Part shown: one piece after another, positions 46,801 to 54,639 of the stretch
How positions within the stretch are numbered: position 1 is the first letter of the stretch
How the letters are laid out: each line of letters begins with the position of its first letter
Assembly: GCF_004295585.1 (NCBI RefSeq)
Contig: NZ_AP019400.1
Span: 6,936,501 to 7,000,500 of the forward strand
Direction of reading: 5' to 3'
Source of the DNA: Cohnella abietis
GTDB lineage: Bacteria; Bacillota; Bacilli; Paenibacillales; Paenibacillaceae
DNA: 64,000 nucleotides
Translations under genes and position numbers: made by a program
The notes under the pieces: model-generated
What the model was told of the DNA's origin: nothing
The model's database searches: none
The model's input: only the letters and a program-made list of their open reading frames with translations

Positions 46801-47292
46801 CTTGGCCCATGATGCGATGGAAGAAGCGTCTGCAAAACTCGCCGCTGTGTTCTCGGCTTGTGACAGGCCTAACAGCTTGTCCACGACAACAGTTACTTCT
46901 TGTCTGCTAATCTCTTTACTAGCGCCGATCGTTCCGTCATCATAGCCTTTGATGTACCCTGCTTTAACTGCCTTCGCCACTTCAGCATAAGCCCAGTTAT
47001 CTGCGGCTATATCACGAAATGCGATCTGATCTTGCTCCGTGAATCCAAACGCACGATTGACCAGAACGATGAATTCCGCTCTTGTAATCGGATTTTCCGG
47101 CTTAAAGCTGCCATCTTTGTAGCCTTTAATAAAGCCTTTGTCAACCCAAGCAGATATTTGACTTTCCGCCCAATGTCCTTTGATGTCTGATGTAATAGCT
47201 GGTGATGCACCCATAGCTACACCAAACGTTGAAAATAGTAAGCATGCAATAACCATAGATAATACTAAATTCTTAATAAATTTGTTTTTCAC
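43843..47292 (-). CDS. SLH-domain surface protein with long Pro-Thr linker and Ig-like repeats
   Basis: The product is 1149 aa from GTG 47292, 8 bases after AGGAGG. Order: signal peptide (residues 1-28, ending 'FGVAMGAS'); three SLH domains at the N-terminus (about 35-210, 'DIKGHWAESQISAWVDKGFIKGYKDGSFKPENPITRAEFIVL'); a beta-helical-looking region (about 215-395) with 'NKNVAINAAGVTLRNLVINGDLLLGEG'; a Pro-Thr linker of about 70 residues encoded by a hexanucleotide repeat; and then five or six Ig/Big-like domains with 'LVVTFSEPV...SGTSVITLTVEG'. The anchor is at the opposite end from the other SLH proteins here, so it is a different lineage. It is probably surface-exposed and held away from the wall by the rigid linker. 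Ligand unknown. Confidence 0.9.
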   Translation of the reverse strand: MKNKFIKNLVLSMVIACLLFSTFGVAMGASPAITSDIKGHWAESQISAWVDKGFIKGYKDGSFKPENPITRAEFIVLVNRAFGFTEQDQIAFRDIAADNWAYAEVAKAVKAGYIKGYDDGTIGASKEISRQEVTVVVDKLLGLSQAENTAASFADASSIASWAKGAVNAAAANGILKGYENNSFMPLNSITRAEAVVALDRAVAYRGDQADIYNAAGTHGPATGVRTINKNVAINAAGVTLRNLVINGDLLLGEGIGEGDAFLENVKVTGKVTVQGGGENSIHFKNSVLSEIIIDKKTGNGIVRIVSEGTTTIALVVVNSSVTLQESNATGTGFGNVNLSASLPAQAKVTLIGAFETVNVKAQNIQVTVPENSKINELILDAIVKWLGKGTIVVAVINLPGSTFETPPLTIKTPTAPPSSGGGGSAVTPSPTSTPSPTPTPTPTPTPTPTPTPTPTPTPTPTPTPTPTPTPTPTPTPTPTPTPTPTPTPTPTSTPSPTPTPDTTKPTVVSAAFTNRTTLVITFSEPIIATSSNFSEFITISDGRGDSTITKSSGTGTNQITLTLYNHYYGPNGGSTSVIAIHDVVDLAGNVMESVANQFIARYDNTPPSVIALGNIYEEFTILANGSILLKFSDVLSDSSIKKVEKVISANADHSLSYEWEYLYDEVTDEPYHELTISASVDTHFMNDVIVSVEDKFGNVSQDFPLIQTSSNRSPMALWANFTSATTLEVTFSEPVTVTQLTYFTPGAVTHYKGVGTATGFTILGMAGSGTSVITLTVEGTLGNGLAPLVGGDTAVMSVSSGIEDLTGKALEANLSLPITKFDNVNPKLVSAAFISATEITLTFNEPVFAEKSNFTVQDLRHYRNYNRVPSAAGNLVIEEVLDSGTSILTLKVKGSNAPIAIGKRDSAVITVSGLTDLSANGGYIYIEALSLDRSTPTVTPLGNEAESFTIEAGTSVQLTFSETLQENNGKLVVEQAITNGAPQNAGLTYAWDNEVKVLTITAGARNVTFEDSVYAQQIDDLYGYYSDNVLLISSKDIKPPMVDNAYFNLGGGLTQIVLNFTEKVTASMNDFTAGPISHNGGPGLATGYRITGISGSGTSRIKLTVESIDSHPIVYLDSSTITIGAGVKDLSQNPYYTPATPVEVMMYD
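45818..45986. repeat. Hexanucleotide tandem repeat (GTTGGT)n inside the SLH gene
   Basis: About 28 perfect copies of GTTGGT (ACCAAC on the coding strand), encoding a (Thr-Pro)n linker. Because the unit is 6 bases, slippage changes linker length without breaking the frame. The reading frames 'VGVG' and 'QHQH' across it are artefacts. Confidence 0.95.
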
Positions 47293-47482
47293 GCATAGGC
47301 CTCCTGATCGTTTCTAATACTTCCGTTCATCATTCTAACACCCCCCAATGACAGTTAAATGACAAACTTCAACAGGGCCCTATCCATCGGGGCCCCTAGT
47401 CTCATATTTCCATATCTCATAATTTCAGCTTCGATTACCCTACTCCAATCTCTTACCTTACCGCTACGCCCTTCCACGCGAA

Positions 47483-47515
47483 AATTTTAGCCGTCACTTA
47501 TGATAAGGCTCTCCG
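47483..47515. repeat. att-like repeat F
   Basis: Matches the rlmH 3'-end repeat (AATTTTAGCCGTCACTTATG then ATAAGGCTCTCCG). On the minus strand it encodes the last residues 'GEPYHK' and stop of the protease gene, identical to the RlmH C-terminus. Confidence 0.8.
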
Positions 47516-50500
47516 TAACATCTGCTTACAGATCCCAACGCAGTTCCGTAAGCTCCAGGCGTTGTGCTCATATATATGTTATATCCTGCAGCTGCAGTGA
47601 CGGGATTCCATTCAATGGTTACCTGTCCATCGCCACCGATTGCCGATTGGATAACCGGTGCGGAGGGTGCATTCATAGCTGCAATGGTGACCCTTACGGA
47701 ATACTGCTGCGTGCTGTTGTCTGCTGCCATTACCGTGTACGTTACCGGGTTTGTGAAATCCTTAGCTGCACCGCTAGAAGGCGACACGCTCGCACCGGTA
47801 TGTGTAATTGTCGGCACCAGTGCGGTTACATTTGTCCCGTATGGAACCGTCAACGCTATCGTCTTCGCACTCTCATTTACCGCCCCCGTCACAGCTGGCG
47901 TCAGGCCGTTAAATGCAAAGCCTGTAATCGCCTTCGCCGGATTCGCTGCCACTGTTACCGTCACCACGTACTGCTGCGTGCTATTGTCTGCTGCCGTTAC
48001 CGTGTAGGTCACCGGATTCGTAAAATCCTTAGCTGCACCGCTAGAAGGCGACACACTCGCGCCCGTATGTGTAATCGTCGGCACCAGCGTGGTCACGTCC
48101 GTTCCGTACGGCACCGTCAATGCCACTGTTTTGGCTATCTCATCGACTGTCCCCGTCACCACCGGTGACAGGTCACCAAACGTGAAGCCTGTGATGGCCT
48201 TCGCCGCAAGTACGACATTGACCAATGCCTTCAATTGTAACGACGGTTTGCTTGCGGATGCAATCGTAACGGTAAGTGTAACATTTGCAGTTCCGCTGCT
48301 AGGCAAAGAGAGTAATATGCCATTGTTGCCAATGTAGTTTGTATTGCTGCTTTCGGTTATTTCATAGGTAATTCCTGCGGTAGTCGGAAGTGTAAGCACA
48401 GGTACGCCCGTGTGCGTCGTATTCGTTATATTCGGTACGAAACGATTCTTGGCATCCAATACCTTTGGCTGTTCAATACTATCTAGAGATTTCACGCTAA
48501 AGGTTTTATAGGCGGAAAAAAATTTTTCTGCAGTATTGTTTGCGGGATTATAGGCTGAAGCCGCTGTGACTTTAAGTGTATACTGGCCCTCGGGCAGGCT
48601 CTGTATCGTTCTCCAGTAATACTCATAATCTTGATAATACTTTTGTGTCATTCCCTCATATATACGGGTACCCGTCCCGAAATTGCCGCTGAATGTGCTA
48701 TCAACGGAAAGTACGTCCAACATGCCGATGTACTCATTGTTTATATCATAGATTTTCAAGAGAATAGCATTAACATTAGAAGCCGTAAGTTTAAAGCTAA
48801 TATCAATAGGACGAGTGGTATCTTCTCCATCCACAATGATAGAAGGGTTCGATAACGTCAATTCTTGCAGCCCTAATCCATTGTCAGGCAGTTCATCGCC
48901 GACATGAATGCTGAAAGGCAGATGGAGCGAAGGCAACCCGTTGCTTGTAAGCACAACATCTCCTTCGTAGACGCCTTTTGCCGTATCCACGGTCGGCGTA
49001 ACGCTCAATGAGAACCCTTTGGCGGAATTCGCATTAACGTTAATGGTGCCTGCGTCGGTTTCGCCTAGTTCGACACCGATTTTGCTTATATCCGATGTGT
49101 TATTGCCGGTTACGCTTGGATGCATCCGAACCGAAGCCTGATATTGTACAGGATTGTCGGAGGTATTTTTGAGCTGAAGCTGTTTGGTTTTGGTTTCCCC
49201 GTTCCGTATCGTACCGAAGCTCGTATTATCCCCGTAATTCGTAACGGCTTGCGGATTCATATCTTTGTCCAAGATTGTAATCTCTTCAACCGATTGAAGA
49301 AGCGCGGGCGTTAATAACGCATTCTTGACATTAACCCGGCCGGCACCTTGCGAATAAACGTCATACAAAGTACCCGTTTCATCGCTAATCTGATCGGCTG
49401 TATTGCCTAACGCGGCGCGAATATCGAATGGCGTCCATTCGGGATGCGCTTGCTTTAACAGCAAGGCTAATCCAGTAATGTGCGGGGTAGCCATGCTCGT
49501 GCCGTCTAAGCGGGCATATGCTGCGCTGTAATCTCTCCCGTACGCCGGGAATGTCGAGAGAACGTTTACGCCAGGCGCAACGAAGTCCGGTTTAATGCTC
49601 AGATTCCCATCGGAGCTTGGCCCCCTGGAACTGAAGTCAGCGACGCGATCACCCGGATTAATTTTCTCCTGATAATCGGAATCAAATGTAAATGTCAGCT
49701 TAGCGCTCGGGTTAGCCAACAGTGCACTAGCTAGTTCGCGCCCTTCCTTACCTTTCATATCCATGATCGGAATATAGTCAAAAGCTCCATAGAATTCAGT
49801 GCCGAAGCCACCGATGTAGTCGTCTTTTCCCGCAATAGAGGTTGAGAGGTCGGGAGTAAATGGGGCATTGATTTTATTATTGCCATTGAAGATGATGACG
49901 GCCTTGGCGCCATGTTTTTTGGCGGAAGCGAATTTTTCGAGGAATGTCTGGTAGCCTCGCGATACGATCGCTATTTTGCCAGTAACATCGACATTGTTAT
50001 AATCTGATTCCAAACCAAGACGAACGTACACAGCATCCACGGGATCCGTGCCGAATAGGGATGCAAAGTCATCATTACCGAGTGTCCATCCCCTAATAGG
50101 GAGTTGATATGTTTGACCCGTTATAGTGCTTGTTGCAGTAGCCGTATAATTGGAAGACGGACTGGAAACCGCGCCGACAGATATCGATAGCGAGGAAGAA
50201 GCCGGCGCTCCCATGGAATAATACGATGGACCTGCGTTACCGTTAGCGATGACCACAACAGTGCCATGTAAAACCGCGTTGTTCAATGCAATGGAATCCG
50301 GTGAATCCGAATCCTTGACGTCATCGGAGCCAAGCGACAAATTAATAACGTCCATGCCGTCCTTAACCGCATGCTCAATGCCATCAATAACTTGTGCAGT
50401 AGTTCCTGAAGTCCCGCCTGTGCTTGCATTGTAACCTAACACTTTATAAGCATACAGACCAGCCTCATAGGCGATTCCCTTCTGAGCAAATTTGGATGTG

Positions 50501-51261
50501 GTATTCGCGGCAGTACCTACGATCGTACCCGCTACATGAGTGCCGTGGGAAGTTCCGGGATTTGAGCCTAAGGGCTTCTCTTCGTAGGGATCTTCTGTTT
50601 GAAGGAAGGAGTTATAGCCCCCTTTATAGGCATTCGCTAAGTCGGGATGCAAATAATCCACTCCCGTGTCGATAACGCCGACCTTCAGACCTTTACCAGT
50701 TAAACCTTGGCTCCATGCATAATCAACGCCTATTTGCCAAAGCGGCTGCGTTTCATAATAGGGATGATCAGCGTCTGTAGCCGATGAGTTGCTATCCGAT
50801 ATCGCATAGAAGGTTCGATTTTCATGGATGGCTTTGACACCCGGGAGCTCCGCCAATTTTGGGATTTGGTCAGCCGGAAGGGTCACTTCCATCCCATTGA
50901 AGACCGTATTGTATTCATAGTTTTTCCGTAGACGAAGTCCCTGCTTGCTTGCCTTAAGGAGCACATCGGATTGTTCTTTCTTAATGGATGCTTCAGTAGA
51001 TACTTTAAAAGATCGACGGCCCATCTTAGCAGCATTCTTACTGACCGCAACAGGCTCGCTTTCCATTTGAACGATTACGTTTACAGGCTCCGAAGAAGAA
51101 GTGTCTATCTCCGAAGAAATGGTAGCGATGCTAGGTACTTTCCCGATAGAATCGTTTGTACTTGCTAGAGCAAGACCGTTCTGAAATATAAAGCTTGTTG
51201 ATACAATCAATGAGAGCACAAGAGCCAGTACGGCACTACGATTAAGCAGCTTTCTTAACAA
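47494..51261 (-). CDS. Subtilisin-like (S8) serine protease, C-terminally truncated at an att-like repeat
   Basis: About 1255 aa from TTG 51261, 6 bases after GAGGAG, giving a signal peptide 'MLRKLLNRSAVLALVLSLIVS'. An I9-type propeptide is followed by the S8 catalytic triad: Asp in 'VGVIDTGVDYLHPDL', His in 'GTSHGTHVAGTIVG', and Ser in 'RLDGTSMATPHITGLALLL'. A PA domain is inserted between His and Ser, as in lactocepin-type proteases. Two 'AITGFTFGDLSPVVTGTVDE' repeats of about 80 aa and half of an Fn3 domain follow, then the frame ends in 'YGEPYHK' supplied by att-like repeat F. No wall-anchor domain remains. It is probably an exported protease that has lost its C-terminal region, possibly still active but released. 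An attenuator-like hairpin lies 41 bases before the start. Confidence 0.88.
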   Translation of the reverse strand: MLRKLLNRSAVLALVLSLIVSTSFIFQNGLALASTNDSIGKVPSIATISSEIDTSSSEPVNVIVQMESEPVAVSKNAAKMGRRSFKVSTEASIKKEQSDVLLKASKQGLRLRKNYEYNTVFNGMEVTLPADQIPKLAELPGVKAIHENRTFYAISDSNSSATDADHPYYETQPLWQIGVDYAWSQGLTGKGLKVGVIDTGVDYLHPDLANAYKGGYNSFLQTEDPYEEKPLGSNPGTSHGTHVAGTIVGTAANTTSKFAQKGIAYEAGLYAYKVLGYNASTGGTSGTTAQVIDGIEHAVKDGMDVINLSLGSDDVKDSDSPDSIALNNAVLHGTVVVIANGNAGPSYYSMGAPASSSLSISVGAVSSPSSNYTATATSTITGQTYQLPIRGWTLGNDDFASLFGTDPVDAVYVRLGLESDYNNVDVTGKIAIVSRGYQTFLEKFASAKKHGAKAVIIFNGNNKINAPFTPDLSTSIAGKDDYIGGFGTEFYGAFDYIPIMDMKGKEGRELASALLANPSAKLTFTFDSDYQEKINPGDRVADFSSRGPSSDGNLSIKPDFVAPGVNVLSTFPAYGRDYSAAYARLDGTSMATPHITGLALLLKQAHPEWTPFDIRAALGNTADQISDETGTLYDVYSQGAGRVNVKNALLTPALLQSVEEITILDKDMNPQAVTNYGDNTSFGTIRNGETKTKQLQLKNTSDNPVQYQASVRMHPSVTGNNTSDISKIGVELGETDAGTINVNANSAKGFSLSVTPTVDTAKGVYEGDVVLTSNGLPSLHLPFSIHVGDELPDNGLGLQELTLSNPSIIVDGEDTTRPIDISFKLTASNVNAILLKIYDINNEYIGMLDVLSVDSTFSGNFGTGTRIYEGMTQKYYQDYEYYWRTIQSLPEGQYTLKVTAASAYNPANNTAEKFFSAYKTFSVKSLDSIEQPKVLDAKNRFVPNITNTTHTGVPVLTLPTTAGITYEITESSNTNYIGNNGILLSLPSSGTANVTLTVTIASASKPSLQLKALVNVVLAAKAITGFTFGDLSPVVTGTVDEIAKTVALTVPYGTDVTTLVPTITHTGASVSPSSGAAKDFTNPVTYTVTAADNSTQQYVVTVTVAANPAKAITGFAFNGLTPAVTGAVNESAKTIALTVPYGTNVTALVPTITHTGASVSPSSGAAKDFTNPVTYTVMAADNSTQQYSVRVTIAAMNAPSAPVIQSAIGGDGQVTIEWNPVTAAAGYNIYMSTTPGAYGTALGSVSRCYGEPYHK

Positions 51262-51292
51262 TAGATTCTCCTCGTTTCCAATTGTCGATTCA

Positions 51293-51345
51293 CACAAAAA
51301 AACCTATTATTCGATCCTATGTAGGATTATAGAGCGAATAATAGG
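51293..51345 (-). terminator. Terminator-like hairpin in the protease leader
   Basis: CCTATTATTCG pairs with CGAATAATAGG (11 bp), with an inner ATCCTA/TAGGAT stem, followed by seven T residues on the minus strand, only about 40 bases before the protease start. Since the upstream gene already has its own terminator, this could be a transcription attenuator. Confidence 0.6.
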
Positions 51346-51532
51346 AGAAAGAGTCATACTAAAGTAGTACACTATGAAAAAAGTTCAACATAAAGAGCAA
51401 AGCGTCCTTCATACAAGCATAAACGGCTGACGCTGTCCTTTGCCGGCGTTCAACGTTTATGTCGGAGACCTATCAGAAAATTATCGAAAATTCTATACTT
51501 TCTGGTCGGTTAACAAAAACGCCATCGGCGCA

Positions 51533-51573
51533 AAAAAGATCGCTTATCGCGCGAAGCGATAAACGATCTTTTT
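51533..51573. terminator. Terminator of the SDR gene (bidirectional form)
   Basis: AAAAAGATCG-TTATCGC pairs with GCGATAA-CGATCTTTTT around a 5-base loop, about 40 bases after the reductase stop. Confidence 0.85.
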
Positions 51574-51610
51574 CTTCAACCGATTCTATTGTTCTTCTAG
51601 CCTGACACGA

Positions 51611-52327
51611 TTACGGATTCGTCGACCAAAGCCCGGCGTGCTTCAGCACGACGCGAGGATGAAGCTTGAGCTGAGCGACAATGAAGTCCGCCAAGTCCTC
51701 CGGCTGCATGACCTTGTCCGGATTGCCGTCGGTCAACTTCAGCTCGACCGCCATATCGGTCGCGATCGTGCTCGGGGTCAGCGTCGATACGCGAATGTTA
51801 TTCTTGCGAACCTCTAGCATGAGCGACTCGCTCAGGCCGATGACCGCCGCTTTGGATGCCGTATACGCGCTTGTGAGAGGAGCTCCCCGCTGGCCTGCGG
51901 TCGACGAGATGTTGATGATGTCTCCCGCGTTGCGCTCCATCATCTCCGGCAGCACCGCGCGCGTCGTGTAATATACTCCCTTGACGTTGACGTCAATGAT
52001 CTTTGTCCATTCATCCGGCGTAAGCTCCATGAAGCCGCCGAATTTGGAAATTCCTGCGTTGTTGACCAAGATATCGATAGCTCCGAGCTCTCCGCGAATC
52101 TTTTTCACGGCCGCGGTGATCGAATCGAGATCCGCTACATCCGCTGCCGCCGTTGCTACTTTCACGTCATACGTCTTGAGCTCATCCGCTACCTTCTGCA
52201 AATTTCCCAGCGTACGACCGACGAGTCCGACATTGACTCCTTCTCGCGCCAGCGCGAAGGCCGTAGCGCGTCCGATGCCGCGACCCGCTCCCGTAATCAA
52301 TGCTACTTTCCCTGCGATTGCTTGCAT
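51611..52327 (-). CDS. Short-chain dehydrogenase/reductase (FabG-like)
   Basis: The product is 238 aa from ATG 52327, after GGAGAGAAACAT; an upstream start would add 24 residues without support. Residues 12-19 (TGAGRGIG) bind NAD(P), 'NNAG' follows at about 90, and 'SAYTASKAAV' carries the catalytic Tyr-x-x-x-Lys with an upstream Ser in 'NISSTAG'. It reduces ketones of unknown identity. The closest family resemblance is 3-oxoacyl-ACP reductase FabG/YmfI-type enzymes. It stands alone, with its own terminator, just inside att-like repeat E. Confidence 0.92.
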   Translation of the reverse strand: MQAIAGKVALITGAGRGIGRATAFALAREGVNVGLVGRTLGNLQKVADELKTYDVKVATAAADVADLDSITAAVKKIRGELGAIDILVNNAGISKFGGFMELTPDEWTKIIDVNVKGVYYTTRAVLPEMMERNAGDIINISSTAGQRGAPLTSAYTASKAAVIGLSESLMLEVRKNNIRVSTLTPSTIATDMAVELKLTDGNPDKVMQPEDLADFIVAQLKLHPRVVLKHAGLWSTNP

Positions 52328-52442
52328 ATGTTTCTCTCCTTCAGATGTCCGTCCCCGGCATGCCGATTCTGGTACAATATGCTCGTGTTCATGACTCATT
52401 CTTATGATAACCCATCCTGTTTAGGAATTCTGTTTCCTCGAA

Positions 52443-52476
52443 AATTTTTCACCATTATTTGTGGTAAGGTTCAGCG
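52443..52476. repeat. att-like repeat E
   Basis: Diverged copy (AATTTTTCACCATTATTTGT then GGTAAGGTTCAGCG). The core GGTTCAGC is shared with repeats H and J. Confidence 0.65.
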
Positions 52477-52522
52477 TAATTTATCTTCATATTTCCCATT
52501 GTTTATTCGCTTTCCAATCCTT

Positions 52523-52969
52523 TCATATTTCTTCCAACATTAAACCTTCATTGTATTTATCAAGGGAATCCAAATTAATCCATGCTCCCTCAGCAATTCT
52601 ATATACATGGAAACGTACAACGCATTCGTCTCCATCAAATGATAAGATTAGATGGAAAGGGGCGTCAGGGTATTCCCTCTTTAGTTCTGTTCCCCATATC
52701 CTCATTACATCTAATCCAACGTGCAGTAATTGGTACGGTTCATTAGTCGAAATGAAATCATTAATGTGTAGGTGATTCTCGGATGCTTCAAATCCTGTCC
52801 TGTCATGGATGATGCTATCAGCAACAAATTCTTGTGGTAAGTCATTTTTTTCCCCCATATCTAACAAAATGCAATCATTCCACTCCATAAATCTAGGATT
52901 GAACAAGATTGATGAATTGGATTGAGGTTTGACGGATGTTCTAACTATTTCGTCAATATATCTCTGCAT
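52523..52969 (-). CDS. Uncharacterised 148-aa cytoplasmic protein (possible immunity protein)
   Basis: I do not recognise the family. The protein is acidic and soluble, with no membrane segment and no Cys motif. It begins 'MQRYIDEIVRTSVKP' and ends in 'EGLMLEEI', about 51 bases after the barstar-like gene on the same strand. Its size, acidity and position beside a barstar-like inhibitor fit an immunity-type protein, but that is inference. Confidence 0.6.
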   Translation of the reverse strand: MQRYIDEIVRTSVKPQSNSSILFNPRFMEWNDCILLDMGEKNDLPQEFVADSIIHDRTGFEASENHLHINDFISTNEPYQLLHVGLDVMRIWGTELKREYPDAPFHLILSFDGDECVVRFHVYRIAEGAWINLDSLDKYNEGLMLEEI

Positions 52970-53020
52970 CGCTTTATTTACCTTCTAGAATAAAACATCT
53001 TTTCTGATAAGATCGTTCTT

Positions 53021-53314
53021 TCATTCGTATTCCACGCTACAACCCCAAGAAGGATACTGCTTATTCAAATCATCCAATAGTTCTTGCATTATTTGAGCGT
53101 CATCAGGAAGATTGTTTTTCAAATTATTCCACCCTATAAGTCTTAAATTTTTAGGCATCTCTATAAGTCCTGTTATCGCATCCCAAAATGCGTTCCAATT
53201 CATGCCATAGAAATCGGGAAATTGAAGTTGCTTTTTAAGCAGTAAATGGAGTTCTTTGTAGGTTTCAATATCTGAAACATCTATTAGCACGAGTTCGTTT
53301 CTTTCATCTTCCAT
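53021..53314 (-). CDS. Barstar-family ribonuclease inhibitor
   Basis: The product is 97 aa from ATG 53314, after GGGGGGAAACGT. 'FPDFYGMNWNAFWDAITGLIEMP' is the diagnostic barstar helix region, and the short alpha/beta fold and acidic composition agree. Barstars block barnase-type RNases. No RNase or polymorphic toxin gene is visible in the window, so it may be an orphan immunity gene. It begins next to the cut 5' edge of the recombinase remnant on the opposite strand. Confidence 0.85.
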   Translation of the reverse strand: MEDERNELVLIDVSDIETYKELHLLLKKQLQFPDFYGMNWNAFWDAITGLIEMPKNLRLIGWNNLKNNLPDDAQIMQELLDDLNKQYPSWGCSVEYE

Positions 53315-53329
53315 ACGTTTCCCCCCATT

Positions 53330-54187
53330 AACCAAGGTGAACATGAACGTATAATTGATCTGGCTGTCTGGGAGAAAGCCAAATCAATGAATGAAATGAA
53401 ATCTCACAAGCCAACAAAGACCTTTCACGGTCACTTCCCGCTTACGACCCTATTGCGTTGTCCAATGTGCGGACAAGGTATGATTGGACACAGAACTAAA
53501 AACTCAACAGGTGAATATATCAGTTATTATCAATGTGCGGCATTACGCTCTAAAGGCTCTGCTGTGTGTAAGACCAACTTGGTAAAGGCAGATGAAACAA
53601 TAGCCTTCGTCTTTAAGAGAATCGAACAGATAACATCCAATCCTGATCTCTTAGGGAAAATTGTAGATAATGTAAACGGTAAGGTCAAAACACTAAAACA
53701 ACCCCGGCAAGATCAGCTTGATTATATTCAGGGGCAACTTCTTAATATTGAGAAAAACATTAAGAGGTTAATTGACGTGATTGTGACCACAGACAATCCC
53801 CCTTCATCTGTAGTAGAGAAGTTGGGTTCGGAAAATGAAAAGAAAATGCTGATTGAAAAGAAGAAGGATACAGAGTATGAACTCAATAAACCAATTATAA
53901 AAGAGGTTTCCTTTAAGCAGATACACCAAGTTTTAACGGGCTTCTCAACGGTAATAACAAAGGTTGAACCAGTGAAACAAAAAGATTTGCTTCACTCTAT
54001 TATAAACAAGATCACTGTAAATGTTGGAAACAATCCCGATGAGAGAAGCGTCAAGGACATTGAACTGTTCTTTGACGCTTCAATTAAAGATGACTTTGTG
54101 CTTACTTATGATACGGTTCAGCTTAACGGGTCTATCGGCGAAAAATGTTCTGCCGTGTATCATAGTCAAGATTCTACACCCGATTGA
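53330..54187 (+). pseudogene. Large serine recombinase, C-terminal remnant (catalytic domain lost)
   Basis: The open frame starts with 'GEHERIIDLAVWEKAKSM', the usual end of the recombinase domain, at about 53336. It continues through the zinc-ribbon 'LRCPMCGQGMIGHR...YYQCAALRSKGSAVCKTN' (four Cys) and a coiled-coil region to 54187. The N-terminal resolvase domain with the catalytic Ser is missing, replaced by the barstar gene on the other strand. Large serine recombinases integrate and excise mobile elements; SCC recombinases (Ccr) belong to this broad class. Its 3' end contains an att-like sequence (repeat J). As it stands it cannot catalyse recombination. Confidence 0.85.
54095..54146. other. 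att-like sequence J inside the recombinase 3' end
   Basis: CTTATGATACGGTTCAGC matches the repeat consensus at about 20 of 28 positions with the left flank. Beyond the core, TTAACGGGTCTATCGGCG and then AAAAAT closely parallels the right half of repeat H (5616-5639). It could be an attP-type site overlapping the integrase gene, or partly chance. Confidence 0.45.
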
Positions 54188-54282
54188 CGAACTGCCATTA
54201 AGCCTTAACATGAATAATATGCCACCGAAGTAATCGGCAACCTAATTTCATTAATTCAGCTGTCGTTCACCATAGTCTGCTT

Positions 54283-54639
54283 TCAACTATTCAGATCGTT
54301 CTTCGCTAACTCCAATGCTACGGCTATTTTAATCTGATTCGTTTTACTACGCCCTCTAAGCAAATTCTCTATTGGATACACATCTACTATCGGAGCTATT
54401 TTATCATCGTAACGATCTAATTCAATTTTGATAACTGAATGCGTATCCACAAGAAAACTGATAATATCTTCCCCCTGTTCAGGCGTCCAGTATAAAATGT
54501 ACGCTGTCTTCATTGCTGGAAAGCTATCTTGGATAATGTCCAAAAACCTTCGCATAGATATATCGTCGAAAAGACGAACTCTTGATGCTTGTAATTCTCT
54601 TCTGTACGCTTGTTCTGTAATAGTCCCTCTAAGCTTCAC
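54283..54639 (-). CDS. Uncharacterised 118-aa protein
   Basis: I do not recognise the family. It is soluble and mixed-charge, with 'SMRRFLDIIQDSFPAMKTAYILYWTPEQGEDIISFLVDT' in the middle and a helical C-terminus. It opens 'MKLRGTITEQAYRRELQ' after GGAGGTAGGAGGGTAAGC. It lies between the recombinase remnant and the degenerate rlmH 3' end, so it is accessory cargo. Confidence 0.6.
   Translation of the reverse strand: MKLRGTITEQAYRRELQASRVRLFDDISMRRFLDIIQDSFPAMKTAYILYWTPEQGEDIISFLVDTHSVIKIELDRYDDKIAPIVDVYPIENLLRGRSKTNQIKIAVALELAKNDLNS

Noticed and set aside
51380..51475. Possible riboswitch upstream of the protease (CATAAACG.../CGTTTATG pairing)
   Set aside because: The pairing is real but I could not match conserved cores of c-di-GMP, c-di-AMP or other riboswitches.
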